The notes under the pieces were generated by a model. The model did not search any database and was not told where the DNA came from. It worked only from the letters and a program-made list of their open reading frames with translations. The translations under genes and the position numbers were made by a program. Below are positions 1 through 8,095 of a stretch of 36,158 bases of DNA, one piece after another; position 1 is the stretch's first letter; each line of letters begins with the position of its first letter. The stretch comes from an uncultured Eubacteriales bacterium. GTDB taxonomy: Bacteria > Bacillota > Clostridia > Oscillospirales > Oscillospiraceae. Location of the stretch: assembly GCA_958427375.1 (NCBI GenBank), contig CAUABY010000001.1, forward strand, positions 1 through 36,158. Reading direction: 5' to 3'.

Positions 1-526
1 TCAGAGCTTCGTCCGAGGTATCGACGCCGAGCTTGTCATGCAGGGGCTGGAGGACGTGCGCGCGGAGCTGTTCGCGGAAGTGGTTGTAGCTGTTCTCATT
101 GGTCTTGAACGGGACATCGCTGAATTCGCAGAAGAAATTATCGTTGTCAATAATGCGCATATCCTTTACGGAGTCAATATTCTTCTGCTGCAGATGCTCC
201 TGGAAGCGGCAGGTAGCGGTGCAGGTCTCGGTCGCCATCTGCGCATCAAGGAAGTTGTAGCCGCCTTCGAGCGCGCGCTCAAGCAGGCTTCTTGCATAGT
301 GACATACGCGGGCGGACATGTAATAGGTCGCAATGTCCGGGGAGGTGCAGCGCGGCGCTCTGAGTCTGACAGAGAAGCAGCCGGGCAGGTCGAGGAGCAC
401 TTCAGGCATGAAGTAGCAGGTGTAGCCGATTGCAAACTTGCCGTCGGCCTTGGCCTTCTGAACAAGCGCGTTGTTGGCCTCCTGAAGCAGATCCTCAAAG
501 AAGATTAGATGCTTTAGATCTTTCAC
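1..526 (-). CDS. 2-hydroxyacyl-CoA dehydratase family subunit (partial, runs off left edge)
   Basis: The reading frame starts with GTG at 526 and is open to the left edge, giving about 175 N-terminal residues. The block GYTCYFMPEVLLDLPG followed by RAPRCTSPDIA and VCHYARSLLERAL is what I expect in the HgdB/BcrC/FldC-type superfamily of 2-hydroxyacyl-CoA dehydratase and benzoyl-CoA reductase subunits. These bind a [4Fe-4S] cluster and, with a partner subunit and an ATP-driven activator, remove water from (R)-2-hydroxyacyl-CoA in amino acid fermentation. The GTG start is chosen because GGAGGG lies at 533-538 with a 6-base spacer. The gene has its own good promoter (625-653). Subunit type and substrate cannot be told from this fragment; the partner and activator would have to lie beyond the left edge. 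Confidence 0.8.
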   Translation of the reverse strand, partial: MKDLKHLIFFEDLLQEANNALVQKAKADGKFAIGYTCYFMPEVLLDLPGCFSVRLRAPRCTSPDIATYYMSARVCHYARSLLERALEGGYNFLDAQMATETCTATCRFQEHLQQKNIDSVKDMRIIDNDNFFCEFSDVPFKTNENSYNHFREQLRAHVLQPLHDKLGVDTSDEAL

Positions 527-624
527 GGATAACCCTCCAATATTCACTTTTTCGTACTTGGGTCTTATCGCATCATTTATGTATTATGTATGCTCAAATG
601 CGAAGCATTACCCCTTCTTACTAT

Positions 625-653
625 ATTTTAGCAGTCCGTCAAGACTTTGTCAA
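625..653 (-). promoter_or_regulatory. Sigma-A type promoter of the dehydratase gene
   Basis: On the minus strand TTGACA (653-648) is followed after 17 bases by TAAAAT (630-625). Transcription would start near 618, giving a leader of about 90 bases before the GTG at 526. The leader includes a short TATGTATTATGTATG stretch around 578-592. Spacing and hexamers fit well; the start site itself is inferred. Confidence 0.7.
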
Positions 654-665
654 TTAAAAATATAC

Positions 666-694
666 AAAAAAGCCCGCTGAAACGGGCTTTTTTG
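666..694 (-). terminator. Intrinsic terminator after the serC-serA-alaX operon
   Basis: AGCCCG (671-676) pairs with CGGGCT (683-688), flanked by A-runs and T-runs, so the hairpin can act on both strands. It lies about 25 bases past the stop of the alaX-like gene and just upstream of the promoter at 625-653, so it separates the two transcription units. Confidence 0.85.
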
Positions 695-716
695 TTGTAC
701 AATTTATGCAATTTGT

Positions 717-1874
717 CTAAACAATGTCATGTTTTATGAATTTTTGTATGCTCTCGGCGTTTTTTGCCGCGCGGCCTTGCAGCATTTCGCTCCTGCCGCC
801 GCCTCTGCCGTCTATCCCGGCATTTATCTCGCGGCTGTGCTTTTTTAAGTCCACATGGCGCGAGCCGATGATATACCTGTAGCCCTCATCGTCATTGCCG
901 GAGAAAGCCGCGGCATAGCCCGTACACTTTTCGCTCAGGAGATTTACAAGCTCGCGCAGAGCGACCTCATCCAAAAGCTCATCAAAAACGCAGATATTCC
1001 CCTCGCACGCCGGAATGGCTTCCGCCCGCATATGGACTGCCGCCATGCTGAGCTCCGCAATGCGTTCTTTGAGCTTCTGCTCGCCCGCGGCAAAACGCGC
1101 GGCCGCTGCGCCGGTCTCATTCCGCGGGACGCTGAACACCCTGGACACGGCGCTGACATTATCCTGCATCACGCGCACAGCGTCCAGCGCGTCCATCCCG
1201 CAGACAAGGCTCACGCGCACACCGCCCCGGTGGCGCATGGAGTCCAAAACCTTTATAAAGCCTATCTCACCCGTGACCGCGACGTGCGGCGCACAGCAGG
1301 CGCAGATATCAATTCCCGCAATCTCCACTATGCGCACATTCTCCGTCAGCTCAAGCTTGCTGCGGTAGTCAAGCGCTTTCAGCTCCTGAGGAGACGGGAA
1401 CCAGGCCTTTATGGGTATATTATCGCGCACGGCCTCGTTTGCAAGGCGCTCTATCTCCATAAGCTCTTCCCAGTCGAGCTCCTTGTCAAAGTCGATGGTC
1501 ATAAACTCGCTGCCCATGTGAAAGCCCACGTTATTCGCCCCGTGCAGTCTGTGCGTGATGCCGGAGACAACGTGCTCGCCGGAGTGATTCTGCATGCGGC
1601 GTCGGCGCTGCTCGGCATCTATGGCACAGTCGTACTCCGCGCCCGGCTCAAGCGGCGCGGTCGTATAATGCCGGATTTCCCCGCCGCGCTCCTGCACGTC
1701 CGTCACGCGGACACCGCCTATCACGCCCGTATCGGCAAGCTGGCCGCCGCCCTCCGGGAAGAACGCGGTCTTATCAAGGCACAGCGCCCAGCCGTCCTCG
1801 GTTTTCTCGCAGGCGGTGACACGCGCGGAAAAGCGCGCAAGGCGGCTGTTGTGATAGTAAAGCTTTTCTGTCAT
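717..1874 (-). CDS. alaX: Alanyl-tRNA editing protein, AlaX type with DHHA1 domain
   Basis: 385 residues. This is a free-standing homologue of the editing half of alanyl-tRNA synthetase. The family hydrolyses Ser-tRNA(Ala) (and in some members Gly-tRNA(Ala)) in the cytoplasm. The N-terminal part carries TAFFPEGGGQ, then the zinc-binding HxxxH as His97 and His101 (HSGEH) and the second pair CxxxH as Cys193 and His197. The C-terminal part ends in GGGRSEMLQGR, typical of a DHHA1 domain, so this is a long AlaX form. The start at 1874 has GAGGG about 6 bases upstream. It lies 9 bases after the serA stop in the same operon as the two serine biosynthesis genes, which matches a role in clearing serine mischarged onto tRNA(Ala). 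Substrate specificity is inferred from the family. Confidence 0.9.
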   Translation of the reverse strand: MTEKLYYHNSRLARFSARVTACEKTEDGWALCLDKTAFFPEGGGQLADTGVIGGVRVTDVQERGGEIRHYTTAPLEPGAEYDCAIDAEQRRRRMQNHSGEHVVSGITHRLHGANNVGFHMGSEFMTIDFDKELDWEELMEIERLANEAVRDNIPIKAWFPSPQELKALDYRSKLELTENVRIVEIAGIDICACCAPHVAVTGEIGFIKVLDSMRHRGGVRVSLVCGMDALDAVRVMQDNVSAVSRVFSVPRNETGAAAARFAAGEQKLKERIAELSMAAVHMRAEAIPACEGNICVFDELLDEVALRELVNLLSEKCTGYAAAFSGNDDEGYRYIIGSRHVDLKKHSREINAGIDGRGGGRSEMLQGRAAKNAESIQKFIKHDIV

Positions 1875-1883
1875 GCGCCGCCC

Positions 1884-3050
1884 TCAGTACAGCACGCGCA
1901 CGCGCAGAACGTCCTTCATGCCGCGTATTGCGTCCGCGACCTCGTTGTCGATTCTCTCGCCAAGGTCGACGATGGTATAGGCGTACTTGTCGCGCGGCTT
2001 GTTTATCATGTGCTCAACGTTTATGTTGCGCTCACTGATGAAGTCAAGGATTCTTGTAATCATCCTCGGCACATTGTGGTGGATGACGCACAGGCGGCAC
2101 ACGCCCATGCGGCCCAGTGACGCGTTCGGGAGGTTGACGGAGTTTTTGATGTTGCCGTTGAGCAGGTAGTCATACAGCTCCAGCGCGGCCATCTGCGCGC
2201 ATCTGTCCTCGCTCTCCGGGGTGACAGCGCCGAGATGCGGCATGGCAATCACGTTCGGCGCTTTCAAAATCTGCTCATTGGGGAAATCCGTGACGTATTT
2301 TGCAACCTTGCCGGATTTGAGCGCGGCGGTCATGGCCTCATCGTCCACCACCTCACCGCGGGACTCGTTCACAATGCGCACACCGTCACGCATCTGCGCA
2401 AAGGCCTCAGCGTTGAACATATGCGCGGTCTGCTCGGTATAGGGCACATTGATGCTGATATAGTCGCTGTTTGCGTAGATATCCTCAATATTCTCACAGC
2501 GTATGACTTCGCGCGAGAGCTGCCACGCAGCCTCGACCGACATGAAGGGGTCATGCCCGTAAACTACCATCCCCAGCTCCAGCGCCATGTTCGCAACCAG
2601 CGCGCCAACCGCGCCAAGGCCGATAACGCCGAGGTTCTTATCCATGAGTTCCGGGCCGATGAAGGCGGACTTGCCCTTTTCCACAAGCTTTGGTATATCC
2701 CCGCCGCGGTCAGCGATGGACTTGACCCAGTCGATAGCGCCCAGCACATCGCGCGATGCCATAACCAGCGAGCACAGCTCCTGCTCTTTGACGGCCACGG
2801 CATTCGCGCCGGGGCTGTTGAAAACAACGATTCCGCGCTCGGCGCAGTCATCAATGGGAATGTTATTGTAGCCCGCGCCCGCGCGCCCGATTGCGAGCAG
2901 CTCCGGGTTAAATTCATATCTGTGCAGATCCGCCGAGCGGATGAGCATGCCGTCGGGGTTCTCCACATCCTTACCGACGGTGCAGCCGCGCTTTGTCAGC
3001 ACCTCTATACCGGCGCGGGATATCTCGTTCATGGTTTTTATATTAAACAT
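1884..3050 (-). CDS. serA: D-3-phosphoglycerate dehydrogenase with C-terminal ACT domain
   Basis: 388 residues from the ATG at 3050. It catalyses the first step of serine synthesis, NAD-dependent oxidation of 3-phosphoglycerate to 3-phosphohydroxypyruvate. Visible are the family block GRAGAGYNNIPID (about residues 56-68), the Rossmann motif GLGAVG (144-149), the substrate Arg in NESRGEVV and the catalytic His in MPHLGAVTPES. The last 70 or so residues (CRLCVIHHNVPRMI onward) form an ACT domain, which in this family can bind serine for feedback control. The ATG at 3050 is preferred over an in-frame TTG at 3065 because GAGG lies 9 bases upstream of it. The gene overlaps the end of serC by 8 bases, so the two are probably translationally coupled. 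Confidence 0.93.
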   Translation of the reverse strand: MFNIKTMNEISRAGIEVLTKRGCTVGKDVENPDGMLIRSADLHRYEFNPELLAIGRAGAGYNNIPIDDCAERGIVVFNSPGANAVAVKEQELCSLVMASRDVLGAIDWVKSIADRGGDIPKLVEKGKSAFIGPELMDKNLGVIGLGAVGALVANMALELGMVVYGHDPFMSVEAAWQLSREVIRCENIEDIYANSDYISINVPYTEQTAHMFNAEAFAQMRDGVRIVNESRGEVVDDEAMTAALKSGKVAKYVTDFPNEQILKAPNVIAMPHLGAVTPESEDRCAQMAALELYDYLLNGNIKNSVNLPNASLGRMGVCRLCVIHHNVPRMITRILDFISERNINVEHMINKPRDKYAYTIVDLGERIDNEVADAIRGMKDVLRVRVLY

Positions 3051-4122
3051 GGTGTTTGACCTCAAATTCTTTCATGTATTCCGCAAGCGAGCGCGCGCCC
3101 TCAAGCGGCATGGCGTTATAGAGTGAGGCGCGCATGCCTCCCGCGAGCTTGTGACCCTTGACATTGACAAGGCCGCGCACCGCCGCGCCTTTTATAAACT
3201 CTGCGTCAAGCTCCGCGTCCGGTGTGCGGAAGGTCACGTTCATATCGCTCCTTGAGCCGGGCCTTGCGTGGGCGATATAGAACGCGCTGTTGTCGAGCAC
3301 ATCATATATAAGCCCCGCGCGCTCGCGCTTGAGCTGCTGCATAGCGGCAGTGCCGCCCTGCTCCTCAAGCCAGTCGAGCATGAGCGAGAGCATGTAAATA
3401 CACCAGCAGGGCGGGGTGTTGAGCATGGAGTCTTTCTCAATAAGCGTTTTGTAGCTCATAACCTCCGGGGTGACGGCAAGCTCACGCCCGGCAAGGCGCT
3501 TATCTATGATGACAACCGTCAATCCCGCGGGTGCCATGTTCTTCTGCGCCCCGGCGTATATAAGGCCGTACTTTGAAACGTCCACCGGCTTTGAGAGAAT
3601 GTCGGAGGACATGTCGCACACCAGCGGCGCGGCGGTCTCCGGGACATACTGCCACTCGGTGCCGTAAATAGTGTTGTTCGCGCAGTAGTAGAAATACTTC
3701 GCGCCCTGCGTGAGCCGAAGCTCGGACTGCGCGGGTATATGGTCGTGCCCCGCGGCGGAGCTGTCATAGGCTATGTTCACCGCGCCGTACTTTGCCGCCT
3801 CTTTCGCGGCCTTATTTGAAAAGTTGCCGGTCACGGCATAGTCCGCCGTGCCGCCTTGCATCAGATTCATCGGTATGGCGGCAAATTGCAGCGTCGCCCC
3901 GCCTTGCAGGAAAAGCACCTCGTGCGTGTCCGGCACATTGAGCGCGGCCTTGAGCTTGGCCTTCGCCCCGTCAAATATCTCCTGAAAAACGGTGCTGCGG
4001 TGGCTCATCTCCATCACGGACATACCACAGCCGCGGTAGTTCAAAATCTCCGCCCCCGCGCGCGTGAGCACGCTGACCGGCATGATGGACGGCCCGGCCG
4101 AAAAATTATAAACCCGCTCCAT
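3043..4122 (-). CDS. serC: Phosphoserine aminotransferase
   Basis: 359 residues from the second ATG. It is a PLP enzyme that transaminates 3-phosphohydroxypyruvate with glutamate to O-phosphoserine, the second step of serine synthesis. Diagnostic stretches are VYNFSAGPS at the N-terminus, MEMSHRS, FLQGGATLQFAAIPMNL and the PLP-lysine block YAGAQKNMAPAG; the end has GHKLAGGMRASLYNAM. Two in-frame ATGs lie at 4131 and 4122. The AGGAG at 4136-4132 touches the first ATG but sits 9 bases from the second, so 4122 is chosen. It is first gene of the serC-serA-alaX operon, with its own promoter at 4163-4191. No serB phosphatase gene is seen in the window. Confidence 0.95.
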   Translation of the reverse strand: MERVYNFSAGPSIMPVSVLTRAGAEILNYRGCGMSVMEMSHRSTVFQEIFDGAKAKLKAALNVPDTHEVLFLQGGATLQFAAIPMNLMQGGTADYAVTGNFSNKAAKEAAKYGAVNIAYDSSAAGHDHIPAQSELRLTQGAKYFYYCANNTIYGTEWQYVPETAAPLVCDMSSDILSKPVDVSKYGLIYAGAQKNMAPAGLTVVIIDKRLAGRELAVTPEVMSYKTLIEKDSMLNTPPCWCIYMLSLMLDWLEEQGGTAAMQQLKRERAGLIYDVLDNSAFYIAHARPGSRSDMNVTFRTPDAELDAEFIKGAAVRGLVNVKGHKLAGGMRASLYNAMPLEGARSLAEYMKEFEVKHHV

Positions 4123-4162
4123 TATATTCATCTCCTGTTAAATCTTTAATCTGATGCGGACT

Positions 4163-4191
4163 ATTCTATATCTCCATGCCCCGCGTGTCAA
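4163..4191 (-). promoter_or_regulatory. Promoter of serC-serA-alaX, overlapping the mtaB stop codon
   Basis: TTGACA (4191-4186) and TAGAAT (4168-4163) on the minus strand are spaced by exactly 17 bases. The TGA stop codon of mtaB (4190-4188) is part of the -35 box. A start near 4156 would give a leader of about 34 bases. Confidence 0.7.
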
Positions 4192-5474
4192 ATAATTTCT
4201 CCCAGCAGCATGTCGCCCTCCACGCCGGTGATGCGCACGTCAAGCGTCTTGCCGCGAAGCTCGGTGCCCTTTGCCCGCACAAGCACATAGGTATCGCTGT
4301 GCCCGGTGAAGCATTCGTCCTCCCGCGTCTCAAAGAGCACCGGCAGTACCTGACCCACGCTCTGCCGCAGAAAGTCCTGCTTCATCTCCTCGGCGATGAG
4401 CGCGGCCTCATGTGCGCGCGCTGCCTTGAGCGCGTTTGCGCACTGGCCGGGCATTTTGTCCGCGGGCGTGCCGGGGCGGCGGGAGTAGGGGAAGATGTGC
4501 ATATCCGAAAAGGCACAGCGGCGGATGAAAGAGAGTGTCGCAGCCTGATCCTCGTCCGTCTCGCCGGGGAAACCGGTGATTAGGTCGCAGGTCAGCCCAC
4601 AGCCGGGGAAATACTCGCGCAGAAGCTCCACGGCGCGGTAAAACCGCGCGGTGTCGTACTTGCGGTTCATGTTTTTCAGCGTCTTGTCACAGCCGGACTG
4701 GAGCGAGAGGTGGAAGTGGCGGCAGAGCCTCTTTGCCGCGGCGAGGCGGCGGCAGAAGTCCTCGGTGATGACCGTCGGCTCAAGCGAGCCAAGGCGTATG
4801 CGAAGATGGGGCGCGGCCTCGGCGCAGGCCGTGATTACATCGGCAAGGCCGGGCTTGCCGGGCAGGTCAACGCCGTATGAGGCGACTTCTATACCCGTGA
4901 GCACAAGCTCCTTGAAGCCCTCCGCGTCGATGCGCGCGGCCTCGCGCACGGCGTCCTCTATGGGCAGGCTCACAAGCCGTCCGCGCGTATAGGGTATGAT
5001 GCAGTAGGAGCAGAAGTTGACACAGCCGTCCTGAATTTTGAGCATGGCACGCGTTCTGCCGCTTGCCGCGCCCGCCGGGAGCTTCTCGATTGCGCGGCGC
5101 TTGAATGGCTCGTCAATATTCCGGCAGCTCTCGCCCTCGCTCACGGCCTTTTCCACAGCCTCCACGAGCTTTGCCCTGTCCGCCGCGCCGAAAATGACCT
5201 TCGCGCCTAATTTTTCTATCTCGTCCGGCTCAATCTGCGAGTAGCAGCCGCATACGGCCAGCACCGCGCCGGGGTTCTCGTCGCGCAGGCGGCGGATGGT
5301 CTGGCGGGACTTGCGCCCGCTCTCCGCCGTGACCGCGCAGGTATTTATAATAACCGCGTCGGCAAGCTCTCCGGGTGCTGCCGCCCTGTGCCCGTGCGAA
5401 TTCAAAATAGTCTCCATGGCCTGTGTCTCATACTGGTTGACCTTGCAGCCAAGAGTGGTTATAATATATTTCAT
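4188..5474 (-). CDS. mtaB: tRNA t6A37 methylthiotransferase MtaB
   Basis: 428 residues. It is a radical-SAM enzyme that converts N6-threonylcarbamoyladenosine at position 37 of ANN-decoding tRNAs to the 2-methylthio form. The N-terminal UPF0004 domain has Cys10 (TLGCKVNQYET), Cys46 (NTCAVT) and Cys77 (CGCYSQ), ligands of the auxiliary cluster. The radical-SAM motif CxxxCxxC is Cys141, Cys145 and Cys148 (CVNFCSYC). A C-terminal TRAM-like domain is expected. TLGCKVNQYET separates MtaB from MiaB and RimO. The start has AGGAG 7 bases upstream. It is divergent from the cysteine desulfurase at 5532, with only 57 bases between the starts. Confidence 0.93.
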   Translation of the reverse strand: MKYIITTLGCKVNQYETQAMETILNSHGHRAAAPGELADAVIINTCAVTAESGRKSRQTIRRLRDENPGAVLAVCGCYSQIEPDEIEKLGAKVIFGAADRAKLVEAVEKAVSEGESCRNIDEPFKRRAIEKLPAGAASGRTRAMLKIQDGCVNFCSYCIIPYTRGRLVSLPIEDAVREAARIDAEGFKELVLTGIEVASYGVDLPGKPGLADVITACAEAAPHLRIRLGSLEPTVITEDFCRRLAAAKRLCRHFHLSLQSGCDKTLKNMNRKYDTARFYRAVELLREYFPGCGLTCDLITGFPGETDEDQAATLSFIRRCAFSDMHIFPYSRRPGTPADKMPGQCANALKAARAHEAALIAEEMKQDFLRQSVGQVLPVLFETREDECFTGHSDTYVLVRAKGTELRGKTLDVRITGVEGDMLLGEII

Positions 5475-5531
5475 ACTCTTGCTCCTGTAACTCCTAACCT
5501 AAATATAATAGATAGAAAAGTGTTGATTATA

Positions 5532-6662
5532 ATGGAACATTATTTTGATAACTCCGCCACCACGCGAGTATGTCCGGAGGCTGCCGAGGCGGCGGTTAAC
5601 GCCATGCTCAATGTATACGGCAACCCCAGCTCCACCCACACCAAAGGGCGCGAGGCAAAAAAGCTGCTGGACACAGCGCGCGCCCAGACCGCCGCCGCCC
5701 TCGGCTGCAAGCCGGGGGAGCTTGTGTACACCTCCTGCGGCTCGGAGAGCGACAACTGGGCGCTTTTATCCGGTGCGCAGGCGATGCAGCGGCGCGGCAG
5801 GCACGTAATCTCCTCTGCCGTTGAGCACGATGCCATACGAAAAAGCCTTGACGAGCTTGAGGCGCGCGGCTTTGAGGTCACGCGGCTGATGCCGGATGAG
5901 ACCGGGCGCATCCGCACGGAGGACGTGATAAACGCCCTGCGCGATGATACTATACTCGTTTCTCTCATGCTGGTCAATAACGAAACCGGCGCCGTGACGG
6001 ACATTGCGGGCCTGAGCCGCGCGCTGAAGCGCGCGAAGTCACAGGCGCTGCTGCACACTGACGCAGTGCAGGCCTTTATGAAGCTGCCCTTCACCGCAAA
6101 AAGCCTTGGCGCGGACATGATAAGCATAAGCGGTCACAAAATACACGCGCCCAAGGGCATAGGCGCGCTGTACATAAGAGAGGGACTGCGGCTCAAGCCC
6201 TTCATTGCGGGCGGAGCACAGGAACAGGGTCGGCGCGCAGGCACGGAGGCCATGCCGCAGATAGCCGCCTTGGGCGCGGCCTGCGAGGCGGCGCGGCGGG
6301 ACCTGTCCGGCAATATTGCGCGCATGGCGGGCTTCAAGGCCGAGATTATTGAGCGCCTTTCTGCCGGCATCCCGGAACTGCGCTATATCCCGGCCGATGC
6401 CCCGCACATACTCAGCATATCCCTGCCCGGCTGGCGCAGTGAGGTGTTGATGAACTATCTTGAGGCGCGGGAAGTATATGTATCAAAAAGCTCCGCCTGC
6501 AAAAAGGGCGGGCGGAGTCATGTGCTTGAGGCTGTCGGCCTTGAGCCGAGGGTGATAGACGGCGCGCTGAGAATAGGCCTTTCGCGCTTTACGGCGCAGG
6601 AGGACATTGACGCGCTCTGCGCCGGCTTAAAAGCGGCGCACGACACGCTCGCGCACAACTGA
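5532..6662 (+). CDS. Cysteine desulfurase family protein (NifS/IscS-like, non-housekeeping type)
   Basis: 376 residues. A class V aminotransferase-fold PLP enzyme that takes sulfur from cysteine as a persulfide. The PLP lysine is Lys203 (SGHKIHAPKG), preceded by HTDAVQAF. The persulfide cysteine is Cys323 in KSSACKKGGRSHVL. This differs from the SSGSACTSG loop of the iscS product at 17837, and the loop is rich in Lys/Gly. Such paralogues often serve tRNA thiolation or another dedicated acceptor; the acceptor here is unknown. The start at 5532 fits the conserved MxYxDNSATT beginning; no strong ribosome-binding site is visible before it. It is divergent from mtaB and convergent with the AI-2E-type gene. 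Confidence 0.88.
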   Translation: MEHYFDNSATTRVCPEAAEAAVNAMLNVYGNPSSTHTKGREAKKLLDTARAQTAAALGCKPGELVYTSCGSESDNWALLSGAQAMQRRGRHVISSAVEHDAIRKSLDELEARGFEVTRLMPDETGRIRTEDVINALRDDTILVSLMLVNNETGAVTDIAGLSRALKRAKSQALLHTDAVQAFMKLPFTAKSLGADMISISGHKIHAPKGIGALYIREGLRLKPFIAGGAQEQGRRAGTEAMPQIAALGAACEAARRDLSGNIARMAGFKAEIIERLSAGIPELRYIPADAPHILSISLPGWRSEVLMNYLEAREVYVSKSSACKKGGRSHVLEAVGLEPRVIDGALRIGLSRFTAQEDIDALCAGLKAAHDTLAHN

Positions 6663-6702
6663 ACGTCAAACGAAGTTCACGCCGTTCCGTTTCCCTCGCA
6701 GG

Positions 6703-6724
6703 CTCGGAAAACTCTCGGAAAACT
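6703..6724 (+). repeat. Tandem 11-base direct repeat
   Basis: CTCGGAAAACT occurs twice back to back (6703-6713 and 6714-6724) in the non-coding space after the cysteine desulfurase gene, just before the hairpin element at 6751. Only two units are present. Confidence 0.8.
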
Positions 6725-6750
6725 ATACTGCGTTCTCTCCGTTTTCCTTT

Positions 6751-6785
6751 CCAAATCGAACCCGCTGCGCTGGGCTTCGATTTGG
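6751..6785 (-). repeat. Dispersed hairpin element, copy 1
   Basis: Arms CCAAATCGAA and TTCGATTTGG enclose a GC-rich core with a further short pairing. Read on the minus strand, this hairpin and the adjoining GGAAAGGAAAA are nearly identical to 11010-11053 on the plus strand; the 35-base hairpin differs at one base. It sits between the convergent ends of the cysteine desulfurase gene and the AI-2E-type gene. There is no U-tract, so it is not a standard terminator. Confidence 0.8.
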
Positions 6786-6811
6786 TTGAGATAACATTCA
6801 GCAAAACTTTT

Positions 6812-8095
6812 TTAATCTTCGTCCCCGTTGTAGCAGGCCTTTTTCACGCGCTCATAGCTGACAGGGTCTATGTAGTCAACGCCGATGTAGTCCTCCGTTT
6901 TATGCGGGAGGTTGCTTCGCTTGAGCTTTTTATCGACAAGGCTGTTGATGCCCGCGTATATTACAACGAACACCGGCACGCCCAGCAGCATTCCCCAGAA
7001 GCCGAAGAGCCCCGCGCCGAGGATGATTGAAAACATGACCCAAAAGCCGTTGATGCCCGTGGTGCTGCCGAGGATTTTGGGGCCGATGATGTTGCCGTCG
7101 ATCTGCTGCAAGACCACAATCTCAATCACGAAGATGAAGCACTTGACGGGGCTGACCATTAGTATGATGATGGCACTCGGTATCGCGCCGATGAATGGGC
7201 CGAAGAAAGGTATCACATTCGTCACGCCGACAATGACGCTGACAAGCAGGGCATAGGGCATTTTCGTGATGCTGCACACCACATAGCACAGCACGCCCAT
7301 GATAGCCGAGTCCAAAAGCTTGCCGCTTATGAAGCCGGAGAAGGTCTTGTCGGTGAACTTCAGGGCGTGGTGTATCTTCTCGGCAAACTCCACCGAAAAG
7401 ACGCTGTAGAGAAAGCGCTTGGCGTTCGCGCCCGCACTCTCGTGGTTTGCGAGGATGTAGATTGACACGATGATACCGATGATGAGGTTATATACGCTCA
7501 TCACCACATAGTAAACACCCGTCGTCACATTCGTCACCAATGAGCCGAGCTGAGGCAGCACCTTGGACTGAATCCAGTCTATCAGGCTGCTGTTGACATT
7601 GCCCAGAATATCCATCGCGTAATGCTCAAGCTCAGGATAGTCAACAAGGGTGTTCTCTATCCACATGCCGAGGTTATTGATATATGTATTGCTGTTTTTG
7701 ACTATGGTTTCAAGGCTCTGATATAGCTGCGGGATGATAAGCCATACCAAGGCCGCGAGCACGAGCAAAAGAACAATTATAGACACAAGGACGGACATGC
7801 CGCGGGCAAGCTTCCTGCCGTCTTTTTTTTTGCTGCGGCGGTAGATCCGGGCGCACAGCGGGAGAAAAAACGCGTCCTCCATCTTCGTCATCAGCCCTAA
7901 AAGCAGATAGCTTATCACAAGACCCCAGAGGAAAGGGCTTAAAATGTGCATCAACTTTCCTATGGCGTGGCCGAGCGCCGGCAGATAGTTGAGCGCCATA
8001 TAGAAAAGTATGGCCGCCGCGATAACACAAAATGCTGTTATTCCCCAATAAAGGTACTTTTTATCCCATCTGAAATGACGTTTCACACTTTTCAC
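6812..8095 (-). CDS. AI-2E family (PerM/UPF0118) membrane transporter
   Basis: 427 residues with seven or eight hydrophobic segments. The N-terminal half has two segments (about residues 17-35 and 45-67), a basic stretch RRSKKKDGRK, another segment, and then a soluble region. The C-terminal half holds the hallmark of the family: SGKLLDSAIMGVLCYV, VTNVIPFFGPFIGAIPS and a stretch with IIGPKILGSTTG. Members include E. coli TqsA (autoinducer-2 export) and PerM, but most have no known substrate. The start is GTG at 8095, with a second GTG at 8086; AGGA lies close upstream. It has its own promoter at 8134-8162. Function beyond membrane transport is not determined. Confidence 0.9.
   Translation of the reverse strand: MKSVKRHFRWDKKYLYWGITAFCVIAAAILFYMALNYLPALGHAIGKLMHILSPFLWGLVISYLLLGLMTKMEDAFFLPLCARIYRRSKKKDGRKLARGMSVLVSIIVLLLVLAALVWLIIPQLYQSLETIVKNSNTYINNLGMWIENTLVDYPELEHYAMDILGNVNSSLIDWIQSKVLPQLGSLVTNVTTGVYYVVMSVYNLIIGIIVSIYILANHESAGANAKRFLYSVFSVEFAEKIHHALKFTDKTFSGFISGKLLDSAIMGVLCYVVCSITKMPYALLVSVIVGVTNVIPFFGPFIGAIPSAIIILMVSPVKCFIFVIEIVVLQQIDGNIIGPKILGSTTGINGFWVMFSIILGAGLFGFWGMLLGVPVFVVIYAGINSLVDKKLKRSNLPHKTEDYIGVDYIDPVSYERVKKACYNGDED

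Noticed and set aside
855..2120. Long open frame of 421 codons on the plus strand
   Set aside because: It is antisense to the alaX and serA genes, which have clear family motifs. It lacks recognisable domains and reflects GC-rich codon use on the other strand.
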